Program-made: the position numbers and the translations under genes
Shown here: piece after piece, positions 1 to 6,059 of the stretch
Layout: every line of letters begins with the position of its first letter
Numbering within the stretch: position 1 is the stretch's first letter
Assembly (NCBI GenBank): GCA_030620925.1
Contig: JAUXIQ010000138.1
Span: 1-6,059, forward strand
Direction of reading: 5' to 3'
DNA length: 6,059 nucleotides
Source of the DNA: Nitrospinota bacterium
GTDB taxonomy: Bacteria > JAUXIQ01
Notes under the pieces: generated by a model
Databases searched by the model: none
What the model was told of the DNA's origin: nothing
What the model saw: only the letters and a program-made list of their open reading frames with translations

Positions 1-1
1 C

Positions 2-316
2 ATGGGGCTCATCCTTCTGATCAATCCCGATTTCCTGATCTATGACGGCGCCTACTACTCCCATCTCGTCCCTGAAGGCGGCAGGCTCACCGGCGCGGTA
101 GTGCTTATCGTGGGTCTCCTCTTTGGACTGGGGGCAATTGCGTTAGGCGAATATATGAAGATTTCCATGGAGGTAGTGAAAAACACCAGAACTATAACCC
201 AGCTACTGGAAAAGCTCATCCACCTCACAGGAGTCGCTAAAAGCGCGCCACCGCCCGTTTCAGGCACCGACTCATTGGAAACCGGGATCGGAGATAACCC
301 CGACTCGCAGGATTAG
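2..316 (+). CDS. Small membrane protein of unknown function, probably 5'-truncated by the window edge
   Basis: The reading frame is open from the first complete codon to a TAG at 314-316. The first ATG lies at base 2, so the true start may be upstream and no ribosome binding site can be checked. The visible 104 residues begin with a short hydrophobic run (MGLILLI). A polar loop rich in Tyr, Asp and Gly follows at about residues 8-28, then a clear transmembrane helix at about 31-49. The protein continues with an amphipathic stretch (GEYMKISMEVVKNTRT, then QLLEKL) and a polar Pro/Ser/Asp-rich tail. The pattern of a helix, Gly-Glu, then an 'xxNTRxxxxLLEKL' amphipathic segment recalls small two-helix bacterial membrane proteins, so the initial hydrophobic run may be the end of a first helix. 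I do not recognise a named family. It is convergent with the VanZ-like gene, with only 37 bases between their stops. Confidence 0.6.
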   Translation: MGLILLINPDFLIYDGAYYSHLVPEGGRLTGAVVLIVGLLFGLGAIALGEYMKISMEVVKNTRTITQLLEKLIHLTGVAKSAPPPVSGTDSLETGIGDNPDSQD

Positions 317-353
317 CGGATAAGAGATCCCGCTCTTCACCGAAGCACGTCCC

Positions 354-788
354 TTAACGGGAGGCTTCCCCACCGTTTAGCCCCTTCGGAGGCAGCAATG
401 TTTTCCTTAAAACAAATATAACCACTTGCGCCGCCCCCGCTCCCGCCGCATTCGATAAAAGGTCCAGAGATTCAAAAAACCTGTAAGGGAGGAAGTGCTG
501 GAACAACTCAAGTAAGGCCCCATAACAAAATGCCAGCGAAGCCGCCGCCAGTGCCGTCCTCAAACTGTATTTCCATCGGGAGCTCAGCGCATTCCAGAAC
601 AGAAAACTCAGCAGGCAGTAGGCAGCGGCGTGGCCCAATTTGTCGCTCACGTCCAGCCTGACCAGCTGCTTGACGGCGGGTGTCACGGAGATGATCAGTA
701 AACCTGCCGCATAAGCCAGCAGGGGGAACCAGGCAAGCCAGAAACCGCTATTGAATTTGCCTTTACTTTTCTCTTTCATGCGGAACAT
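354..788 (-). CDS. VanZ-like family membrane protein
   Basis: A 144-residue integral membrane protein with four predicted helices at about residues 16-35, 51-68, 74-98 and 109-127. The VanZ-family signatures are present in order: Asp49-Lys50-Leu-Gly-His53 at the start of helix 2, Glu94-Leu-Phe-Gln97 at the end of helix 3, Arg103 in the following loop, and Asp109 and Asn113 before the Gly/Ala-rich last helix. The family is named after VanZ of the teicoplanin-resistance cluster, but most members are stand-alone proteins of unknown biochemical role, and nothing here suggests glycopeptide resistance. The tail is basic and polar. The first ATG is at 788 and a second in-frame ATG (Met4) is at 779. 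Neither has a visible Shine-Dalgarno sequence, and a TGA lies eight codons upstream of the first. It follows carB on the same strand after 109 bases, so it could be read through from carAB or use its own promoter. Confidence 0.85.
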   Translation of the reverse strand: MFRMKEKSKGKFNSGFWLAWFPLLAYAAGLLIISVTPAVKQLVRLDVSDKLGHAAAYCLLSFLFWNALSSRWKYSLRTALAAASLAFCYGALLELFQHFLPYRFFESLDLLSNAAGAGAAQVVIFVLRKTLLPPKGLNGGEASR

Positions 789-821
789 AACAATAATCAG
801 AAGATTTCAGTTCAAGCGCAA
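787..821 (-). promoter_or_regulatory. Possible sigma70-type promoter for the VanZ-like gene
   Basis: On the minus strand, TTGCGC (821-816) and GATTAT (798-793) are separated by 17 bases. An overlapping alternative is TTGAAC (815-810) with TGTTAT (792-787), also spaced 17. Each -10 matches the consensus at four of six positions. Either would start transcription at or within a few bases of the VanZ ATG codons at 788 or 779, implying a leaderless or nearly leaderless mRNA. That would fit the missing Shine-Dalgarno sequence. The region is AT-rich, so chance matches are likely. Confidence 0.3.
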
Positions 822-897
822 TGATTTAACGTGAAATTCGGAAAAAATTTCTCTCCCCTCTAGCTATCTCAAACCCCTTCTCTTGATCATGTTAATT

Positions 898-3800
898 TCA
901 GAGGTGTGATAACTGCTTGTGGTAGGATTGGATCGAACCAACGGTAGGCTCTACACCCTTACAGCTCAAAATAGCCCGGACAGCGGATTCAGCCCCCCTG
1001 AAGGTAGTGAACAAAGGAACCCTGAAATCTACCGCCGCCCGCCTGAGAACCCGATATGAGTCTTGCGAATTTTTTAAGTCCGACAGGCATATTATCATGG
1101 CCACCTTTTGATTCTCCACGGCATCTATAATGTCCTCGTCGTCCATCACCTCTCCCACGGAGGTGGAATGAGCGGCAGTGAACAGTTTATGGGTATCACG
1201 CGTGGATATGATGTTGAAGCCTGCCTCGTTAAGCTTATCCGCCAGCTCCATTAAGGCCGGACCCTTATTTTGCAACTGAGTGTGCATTACCACCGTTCCC
1301 TCCAGAGGCAGGGGGCTGTTAGCCGCCTCCTGGGCCTTGAAATATGCCTGACCAAAATCGCTGTCCACACCCATGACTTCGCCCGTGGAGCGCATTTCAG
1401 GCGCCAGCACCGGGTCCACACCGGAAAACTTGTTGAAAGGAAACACTGATTCCTTGATAGTGATGAAGGGCGGCTCGGAATAACTCTTGAGGTTGAAATC
1501 CGATAGCTTCTTGCCCAGCATAAGCTTGGTGGCGATCTTTGCCAGCGGCCTTCCCATGGTTTTGCTGACGTAAGGCACGGTGCGAGAGGCCCTGGGGTTG
1601 GCCTCCAGGAAGTAGACTTTACCTCCCACCAGCGCACACTGTATGTTTATGAGCCCCAGCACCTTGAGTTCTTTGGCCAACCTGGTGGTATAGTCCACTA
1701 TTATTTCCTTCACCTCCGGCCCTATACTCATGGGAGGGATGACGCAAGCGGAATCCCCGGAGTGAACTCCGGCCTCCTCGATATGCTCCATGATGGCGGC
1801 CACGAATACCTCCTCACCGTCGCACAGTGTATCTACATCGAGCTCCACGGCGTCCTCGAGGTACTTGTCCACCAGGATGGGATATCCCGAGCTTACGCTG
1901 AACGCTTCTTCAAGGTAGACCTTGAGATCATTATCATTGGTCACCACTTCCATGGCCCTGCCCCCCAGGACGAATGAGGGCCGCACCAGCACGGGATAGC
2001 CTATCCTCTTCACCACACCCATCGCTTCTTCCTCGGTCCGGGCGGTGCCGTATGGGGCCTGCGGAATTTCCAGGCGATTCAGAATTTCGGCAAACTTCTC
2101 CCTGTCCTCAACCACCTCCATCATGAGCGGGTGTGTGCCCAAAATATTGACCCCCGCCCGGTGCAAAGGAAGAGCGAGGTTAACCGAAGTCTGGCCGCCG
2201 AACTGCACGATGACCCCGTCCGGTTTCTCCCGTTCCACCACGTTCATAACGTCCTCGAAGGTGAGCGGCTCGAAGTAGAGCTTGCTGGAAGTATCAAAAT
2301 CGGTGGATACCGTCTCGGGATTGTTGTTGATCATGATGGAATCCACACCCTCCTCCCGCAGGGCCAGGGAGGAATGAACGCAGCAATAATCGAACTCTAT
2401 GCCTTGCCCTATCCTGATGGGCCCGCTTCCGATGACTATCACCTTTTTCACATCCCGGGGGTTGGCTTCATCCTCACCCTCGTAAGTGGAGTAGAGGTAA
2501 GGTGTTCTGGCTTCGAACTCGGCGGCGCAGGTGTCTACCATCTTGTAGGTGGGGATCACGTCATTGGCCACTCTGAGCTCCCGGATTTCCCCTTCCGTCT
2601 TCCCGAAAAGATGGGCCAGTTGCCGGTCTGAGAAACCCATCCGTTTGGCTTCTTTGAGGGATTTACCGCTGATACCGCTGAGTTCGAGCCCGTCGGCGAA
2701 TGAGAGCAGCTTCTCCAGCTTTTTCAGAAACCAGCGGTTGATGCCCGTGAGAGCGTGAATCTCATCTATCGACATGCCGTTGCGAAGGGCGTCGTAAATG
2801 TGAAAGATGCGCTCATGAGTCCCCAGCTTCAGCAGCGTTTCAAGCTCCTTGCGGTCGGTGACCGGTTTGTCCTTCCCATCGAAACAGTATCCGTGGCGAC
2901 CTATCTCCAGCGATCTCACCGCCTTCTGGAAAGCCTCTTCGAAGGTGCGTCCTATGGCCATCACCTCGCCCGTGGATTTCATCTGAGTGCCGATAACCGG
3001 CACTGCGTCGCGGAACTTGTCGAAAGGCCAGCGTGGGATTTTCACCACAACATAGTCTATGGTGGGTTCGAAAGCCGCAACCGTCTCCCCGGTGATGTCG
3101 TTGGGGATTTCGTCCAGCGTGAGACCCACGGCTATCTTGGCCGCCACCCGGGCGATGGGGTAGCCGGTGGCCTTGGAGGCCAGTGCGGAGGAACGGCTCA
3201 CCCTGGGGTTGACCTCTATAATCCGATAATCACCGTTGAGATAATTGAGACCGAACTGTATGTTACACCCCCCCTCCACCTTCAAAGCCCGTATGATCTT
3301 TATCGCCGTGGTGCGCAGGGTCTGGAAATCATGATCGTTCAACGTCTGGATGGGGGCCACCACGATGCTGTCCCCGGTGTGGTAGCCCATGGGATCGAAG
3401 TTTTCCATGGGGCATATGATTATGCAGTTGTCTTTCCTGTCCCGCATGACTTCCAGCTCAAACTCGCCCCATCCGTCCACGCCCAGGATGGCCTCTTCAA
3501 CTAGAACCTGGTTTACCATGCTCTGGGCCAGGCCGGTCTTTAACGACTGCCGGAACTCCTTCTCCTCAAAAACCAGCGCGCTTCCCGTGCCCCCCAGGGT
3601 GTAGGCGGGCCTGATAACCACGGGGAACCCCACTTCCTCTACAAACGCCAGGGCGTCTTCCAGCGAGCTTACAGCCCTGCTGATGGGGATGGGTTCCTCT
3701 ATGGACTGCATTAGTGCGCGGAACCTGTCCCTGTCCTCGCCGTCGCGGATCGCCTCCACCGGCGTTCCCAGCACGCGCACACCATACTTTTCAAGGACGC

Positions 3801-4125
3801 CCGCTTCCTCCAGCTCCTCGGTTATGTTGAGGCCGGTCTGCCCCCCCATCGTGGGAAGGAGACCCTGGGGGCGCTCTTTTTCTATGATGCGCGCCACCGT
3901 TTCCGGGTTGAGGGGCTCCACATATATGGCCTCTGCGGTCTCAGGGTCGGTCATTATGGTGGCCGGATTAGAGTTCACCAGCACCACTCCGTAACCTTCT
4001 TCCTTCAGAGCCTTGCAAGCCTGAGTACCCGAATAGTCGAACTCCGCGGCCTGCCCTATAACTATAGGGCCGGAGCCGACGACCATGATCTTTTCTATGT
4101 CGGTAAGCCTGGGAATGCCAACCAC
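898..4125 (-). CDS. carB: Carbamoyl-phosphate synthase large (synthetase) subunit
   Basis: CarB makes carbamoyl phosphate from bicarbonate, ammonia delivered by CarA, and two ATP in the cytosol, feeding pyrimidine and arginine synthesis. Length is 1075 residues against 1073 in E. coli, and both homologous halves are complete. First half: the GSGPIVIGQ loop at 17-25, Arg132 and Arg172 (E. coli R129, R169), and the metal-binding E304-V-N306-P-R308. A helical oligomerisation region follows at about 410-555. Second half: GSGPIRIGQ at 566-574, Arg715 and E841-A-N843-P-R845, matching E. coli numbering. The C-terminal MGS-like regulatory domain (about 936-1075) is divergent: Lys and Asn residues that contact effectors in E. 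coli are replaced by Glu992 and Cys1013. The coordinates given use a GTG at 4125, but that GTG lies inside the Shine-Dalgarno sequence. An ATT at 4116 has ideal spacing and aligns with Met1 of E. coli CarB, so the real protein probably has 1072 residues. The stop is TGA. Confidence 0.97.
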   Translation of the reverse strand: MVGIPRLTDIEKIMVVGSGPIVIGQAAEFDYSGTQACKALKEEGYGVVLVNSNPATIMTDPETAEAIYVEPLNPETVARIIEKERPQGLLPTMGGQTGLNITEELEEAGVLEKYGVRVLGTPVEAIRDGEDRDRFRALMQSIEEPIPISRAVSSLEDALAFVEEVGFPVVIRPAYTLGGTGSALVFEEKEFRQSLKTGLAQSMVNQVLVEEAILGVDGWGEFELEVMRDRKDNCIIICPMENFDPMGYHTGDSIVVAPIQTLNDHDFQTLRTTAIKIIRALKVEGGCNIQFGLNYLNGDYRIIEVNPRVSRSSALASKATGYPIARVAAKIAVGLTLDEIPNDITGETVAAFEPTIDYVVVKIPRWPFDKFRDAVPVIGTQMKSTGEVMAIGRTFEEAFQKAVRSLEIGRHGYCFDGKDKPVTDRKELETLLKLGTHERIFHIYDALRNGMSIDEIHALTGINRWFLKKLEKLLSFADGLELSGISGKSLKEAKRMGFSDRQLAHLFGKTEGEIRELRVANDVIPTYKMVDTCAAEFEARTPYLYSTYEGEDEANPRDVKKVIVIGSGPIRIGQGIEFDYCCVHSSLALREEGVDSIMINNNPETVSTDFDTSSKLYFEPLTFEDVMNVVEREKPDGVIVQFGGQTSVNLALPLHRAGVNILGTHPLMMEVVEDREKFAEILNRLEIPQAPYGTARTEEEAMGVVKRIGYPVLVRPSFVLGGRAMEVVTNDNDLKVYLEEAFSVSSGYPILVDKYLEDAVELDVDTLCDGEEVFVAAIMEHIEEAGVHSGDSACVIPPMSIGPEVKEIIVDYTTRLAKELKVLGLINIQCALVGGKVYFLEANPRASRTVPYVSKTMGRPLAKIATKLMLGKKLSDFNLKSYSEPPFITIKESVFPFNKFSGVDPVLAPEMRSTGEVMGVDSDFGQAYFKAQEAANSPLPLEGTVVMHTQLQNKGPALMELADKLNEAGFNIISTRDTHKLFTAAHSTSVGEVMDDEDIIDAVENQKVAMIICLSDLKNSQDSYRVLRRAAVDFRVPLFTTFRGAESAVRAILSCKGVEPTVGSIQSYHKQLSHL

Positions 4126-4130
4126 CTCCC
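4123..4130 (-). promoter_or_regulatory. Strong Shine-Dalgarno sequence of carB, arguing for an AUU start
   Basis: The minus strand reads TGGGAGGTGGTTGGCATTCC from 4131 downwards. GGAGGTG (4129-4123) is a seven-base match to the consensus complement of the 16S rRNA 3' end. The conventional start GTG (4125-4123) is the last part of that match, so it could not be paired with 16S rRNA and serve as initiator at once. The in-frame ATT at 4116-4114 lies six bases beyond the match. A nearby ATG at 4133 belongs to another frame, and the next in-frame ATG (4086) would remove the residues just before the first nucleotide-binding strand. Confidence 0.75.
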
Positions 4131-4157
4131 ATTAATACTCTTGATGCAACGGTCCCA

Positions 4158-5240
4158 TCACGCACCACGTAATATATCGGCCACCATATCGAACCAGTGG
4201 TCCATGTCACGCGGCCCGGGATTGGCCTCGGGGTGGGCCTGAAAACCGAAGACAGGCATCGACTCGTGCTCCACGCCCTCCACGCTGTCGTCGTTGAGGT
4301 TGACGTGGGTGACCCGCAGGCCCGTGCCTTCCAACGATTCCCGGTCCACGGCGAAGCCGTGGTTCTGGCTGGTGATGAAAGTCTTTCCGCTGATCAAATC
4401 CTTCACCGGCTGATTGGTGCCTCGATGGCCGAACTTGAGCTTATAGGTGTTTCCGCCCAGGGCCAAAGAGATTATCTGATGCCCCAGGCAGATGCCGAAA
4501 ACGGGATACTCCCGGTGTAGCTCGCGCACCAGGTGAACGGCGGATTCCACTCGCTGGGGGTCGCCCGGTCCGTTGGAGACCAGTATACCCTGTACTCCGC
4601 TCTCCTCCACCTCTTCCGGGCGCACCGTGTAGGGGAACAGGTGTACGTTGATGTCCCTTTTCAACAGCGATCTTATGATGCTGTGCTTCACGCCGCAGTC
4701 GATGAGGGCTAAAGACTTCTCGCCCGACTTCCCGTAGGTAACCGACTCACTTGTGCTCACCCGGCCCACCAGGTCGTAGCTGGAAATATCCTCCCTGGCC
4801 AGGGCCGCCTTCAATACTTGGTCGGGGTCGATGGGACTGCGGGAAACCCACAGCGCTCCGTTAATGACCCCGTGCACACGGATGCGCCGGGTAAGCGCCC
4901 TGGTGTCCACGCCGGTGATGCCCGGTATGCCATGCTCCTTGAGGAAAGGGTCCAGGCTCTGAGCCGAATCCCTGTGCTGGGGATAATCGCAGAGTTCCCG
5001 CACTACCAGCACGTCCACCTGGGCGCGGTCGGATTCGAACCGTTCGGCCCTCACACCGTAATTACCTATGAGAGGATAAGTAAAGGTAAGTATCTGGCCT
5101 TTGTAAGACGGGTCGGTGATGGACTCTTCGTAACCCACCAGGGAGGTGTTGAACACAACTTCCCCCTCGGCCCGGCCCTCTGCTCCGAAGCCGGCGCCCT
5201 CCATAACTGTCCCGTCCGCCAGGGCTAAAACGGCATACAT
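4158..5240 (-). CDS. carA: Carbamoyl-phosphate synthase small subunit (glutamine amidotransferase)
   Basis: CarA hydrolyses glutamine and passes ammonia to CarB through the intersubunit tunnel. The protein has 360 residues (E. coli 382), complete at both ends. The N-terminal small-subunit domain (about 1-150) shows GEVVFNTS at 26-33, DPSYKGQI at 43-50 and TYPLIGNYG at 54-62. The class I glutaminase domain (about 176-360) shows SNGPGDP at 222-228, the nucleophile elbow G-I-C251-L-G-H-Q, GHRGTNQPV at 271-279, SQNHG at 291-295, and the catalytic pair His336 and Glu338 in FQAHPEAN. All catalytic residues are present, so the enzyme should be active. The ATG at 5240 fits the family N-terminus (MYAVLALADGTV). 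A GAGGGG (5247-5242) precedes it with only one base of spacing, closer than usual, but no other in-frame ATG, GTG or TTG lies nearby upstream. It is the first gene of the carAB operon, with 32 bases between its TGA and the conventional carB start. Confidence 0.97.
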   Translation of the reverse strand: MYAVLALADGTVMEGAGFGAEGRAEGEVVFNTSLVGYEESITDPSYKGQILTFTYPLIGNYGVRAERFESDRAQVDVLVVRELCDYPQHRDSAQSLDPFLKEHGIPGITGVDTRALTRRIRVHGVINGALWVSRSPIDPDQVLKAALAREDISSYDLVGRVSTSESVTYGKSGEKSLALIDCGVKHSIIRSLLKRDINVHLFPYTVRPEEVEESGVQGILVSNGPGDPQRVESAVHLVRELHREYPVFGICLGHQIISLALGGNTYKLKFGHRGTNQPVKDLISGKTFITSQNHGFAVDRESLEGTGLRVTHVNLNDDSVEGVEHESMPVFGFQAHPEANPGPRDMDHWFDMVADILRGA

Positions 5241-5286
5241 GCCCCTCGATCCATGATATATGGTGAATGGTAAGGAAGACCGCGTG

Positions 5287-5314
5287 AAAAACCCGCCGGC
5301 GATTACCGGCGGGT
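5287..5314 (-). terminator. Intrinsic terminator hairpin in the carA leader, probable attenuator
   Basis: On the minus strand a perfect nine-base stem, ACCCGCCGG (5314-5306) with CCGGCGGGT (5299-5291), encloses the six-base loop TAATCG and is followed directly by TTTT (5290-5287). This is the form of a rho-independent terminator acting leftward. It has no T-tract on the plus strand. It sits about 47 bases before the carA ATG and downstream of the likely promoter at 5341-5368. It would therefore end transcripts before carA unless read through, as in attenuation. The alternative is a terminator for the upstream C45 gene, with the real carA promoter between it and carA, but I see no good promoter in 5241-5286. 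Confidence 0.75.
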
Positions 5315-5340
5315 CGGCTCAGTATCTAATATCACCGCAA

Positions 5341-5368
5341 AGTATAAACCAAAATGCTCTATTTGCAA
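5341..5368 (-). promoter_or_regulatory. Probable sigma70 promoter of carAB
   Basis: The minus strand carries TTGCAA (5368-5363), a 16-base AT-rich spacer, and TATACT (5346-5341). These match the -35 and -10 consensus at four and five of six positions. Transcription would begin near 5336-5332, giving a leader of about 95 bases before the carA ATG. It lies in the only long non-coding stretch of the window, in the right direction, and is the best promoter-like sequence there. Confidence 0.65.
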
Positions 5369-5375
5369 GTGAAAT

Positions 5376-5392
5376 AACCGACCGGTTGCCGG
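5376..5392. repeat. Small GC-rich palindromic cluster upstream of the carAB promoter
   Basis: The plus strand reads AACCGACCGGTTGCCGG. It contains the six-base palindrome ACCGGT (5381-5386), the interrupted repeat AACC-GACC-GGTT (5376-5387) and CCGG-TTG-CCGG (5382-5392). It sits just upstream of the -35 element, where an activator or repressor could bind. The repeats are short and may be chance. The rest of the gap, 5393-5542, holds no gene and no convincing terminator for the upstream gene that I can see. Confidence 0.2.
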
Positions 5393-5542
5393 AGGACTTC
5401 ATCAAAGTTTCACCACAAACCCTCTTAAACGTTCTGAAAAATTGCCCGAACTATGCCTTCCGGTGATACCTGGAAGATGCTCCCGCGGAACAGCGACCGC
5501 GCAGAAACCGACGCAGGGCGTGGGTTGCTTCCAGCCGCCGAC

Positions 5543-6059
5543 TCACAACTCGTAGGTGTGGTACTCGTTCTGGCAGGGGTTCCCCACAGCCACGTGCATG
5601 AGGCCCGAAGCAGGCCGGGAAATCATAGAAGAGATGGTCTTCAAAGTGGCCGACTCCGCCTCAGGGTCACTCAACTGATGCCGACAAATGGATTGAGGGT
5701 AGTTGTGGTGATCCTTGAGAATCTCCATCATGGTCTCCACGGAGAGGGACCCGCTGTGCTCTGTGAGCAGCTCTTTCATGCGTTTTGCTCTTATGGCCGT
5801 ATCGGGATGCTCAGGCAGTAACTTGTCGTGCTCCATAAGCTCGGGGATCAAGTAGTCATTAGCGTGGGCCAGGAAACCGTTTTCAGGGCGCAACACGCCG
5901 TCCCCCTCCACCAACGTCTCCACATCGGCGATGACACCCGAGGCATGGGCCAGCACGTAGTTGCACGAAGAAGCCCGCCCGGGCGCGTCTGAGCTCGCTG
6001 ATTGCCGCATCAACGCTCTCCTGTTCGAGCATCCTCCGGAAAAGAACGTAGCGCGGAAC
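5543..6059 (-). CDS. C45-family (acyl-CoA:6-APA acyltransferase-like) hydrolase, 3' part, with apparent frameshift
   Basis: This is the C-terminal part of an N-terminal-nucleophile hydrolase of the peptidase C45 type. It runs in from beyond base 6059, so the autoproteolytic Gly-Cys site lies outside the window. From 6059 one frame encodes VPRYVLFRRMLEQESVDAA then ISELRRAR, the usual 'R-LLE----EA' helix, but this frame hits TGA at 5885. The protein continues one frame over with RASSCNYVLAHASG, IADVETL, GFLAHANDYLIPEL, HHNYPQSICRH and SGLMHVAVGNPCQNEYHTYEL, ending with TGA at 5543. These match the family's conserved 'S-NY', 'HxN', 'DHxxxPxSICRH' and 'GxPC' motifs. The switch falls in the GC-rich run 5974-5986, and removing one base there restores a single frame. 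Members act on amide or acyl bonds in beta-lactams, N-acyl amino acids and related compounds, and the substrate here is unknown. It may be a pseudogene or a sequencing error. It reads toward carA on the same strand. Confidence 0.8.
   Translation of the reverse strand, partial: FRATFFSGGCSNRRALMRQSASSDAPGRASSCNYVLAHASGVIADVETLVEGDGVLRPENGFLAHANDYLIPELMEHDKLLPEHPDTAIRAKRMKELLTEHSGSLSVETMMEILKDHHNYPQSICRHQLSDPEAESATLKTISSMISRPASGLMHVAVGNPCQNEYHTYEL

Noticed and set aside
322-368. Weak hairpins between the convergent genes: AAGAG/CTCTT (322-337), and an imperfect stem GAAGC...TCCC/GGGA...GCTTC (342-368) with the VanZ stop codon in its loop.
   Set aside because: The stems are short or interrupted and no T-tract follows on either strand, so an intrinsic terminator cannot be claimed.
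2755-3504. A 249-codon open frame on the plus strand opposite carB, and several shorter ones opposite carB and carA.
   Set aside because: They mirror the codon pattern of highly conserved carAB, encode no recognisable family, and have no promoter or ribosome binding context.
5225-5254. A nine-codon minus-strand frame (ATG at 5254, TAG at 5227) overlapping the carA start, considered for translational coupling.
   Set aside because: It has no ribosome binding site and is too short to separate from chance.
5303-5335. A possible ten-codon leader peptide on the minus strand, GTG at 5335 to TAA at 5303, whose stop falls in the terminator loop, as in pyrBI-type attenuation.
   Set aside because: Its GTG coincides with the predicted transcription start, leaving no ribosome binding site and possibly not being fully transcribed. 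Ten codons can be open by chance.
5297-5337. A possible antiterminator pairing of CGGTGAT (5337-5331) with ATCGCCG (5303-5297).
   Set aside because: It has only seven pairs including a G-U, is much weaker than the nine-base terminator stem, and its 5' arm overlaps the predicted transcription start.
5260-5466. A 68-codon plus-strand open frame across the carA upstream region.
   Set aside because: It has no Shine-Dalgarno sequence, overlaps the terminator and promoter of carAB antisense, and its product looks like no known protein.
5484-5501. Inverted repeat CGCGG...CCGCG after the C45 gene, considered as its terminator.
   Set aside because: A five-base stem with an eight-base loop and no following T-tract.

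Overview
The window is bacterial chromosomal DNA carrying the pyrimidine/arginine gene pair carA-carB (carbamoyl-phosphate synthase) on the minus strand. It also holds a VanZ-like membrane protein gene and incomplete genes at both edges. Bacterial origin is supported by a good sigma70-type promoter, a rho-independent hairpin and a strong Shine-Dalgarno sequence. DNA is moderately GC-rich in the genes and AT-rich in the two regulatory gaps. The phylum cannot be fixed from the sequence. The CarA N-terminus has a style I loosely associate with Chloroflexota (Dehalococcoidia) and some archaea, but this is an impression. No mobile element, CRISPR array, tRNA or rRNA was seen. || Layout: (1) bases 2-316, plus strand: the end of a small membrane protein gene of unknown function. 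(2) 317-353: a short gap between convergent genes. (3) 354-788, minus: a VanZ-like protein. (4) 789-897: AT-rich gap with a possible promoter for the VanZ gene. (5) 898-4125, minus: carB. (6) 4126-4157: intercistronic gap with a strong ribosome binding site. (7) 4158-5240, minus: carA. (8) 5241-5542: the one long non-coding stretch, holding the probable carA promoter, an intrinsic terminator hairpin between promoter and carA, and a small GC-rich palindromic cluster. (9) 5543-6059, minus: the 3' part of a C45-family (penicillin acyltransferase-like) hydrolase gene with an apparent one-base frameshift. || How the genes work together: CarA releases ammonia from glutamine and CarB uses it with bicarbonate and two ATP to make carbamoyl phosphate for pyrimidine and arginine synthesis. 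The two genes form an operon read from the promoter near 5341-5368, and the hairpin at 5291-5314 looks like an attenuator. The VanZ and C45 genes have no evident functional link to it. || The window is mostly housekeeping. The points worth a second look are a probable AUU start codon for carB, loss of key effector-site residues in CarB's C-terminal regulatory domain, the terminator inside the carA leader, and the frameshift in the C45 gene. I do not see evidence of an undescribed multi-gene system.
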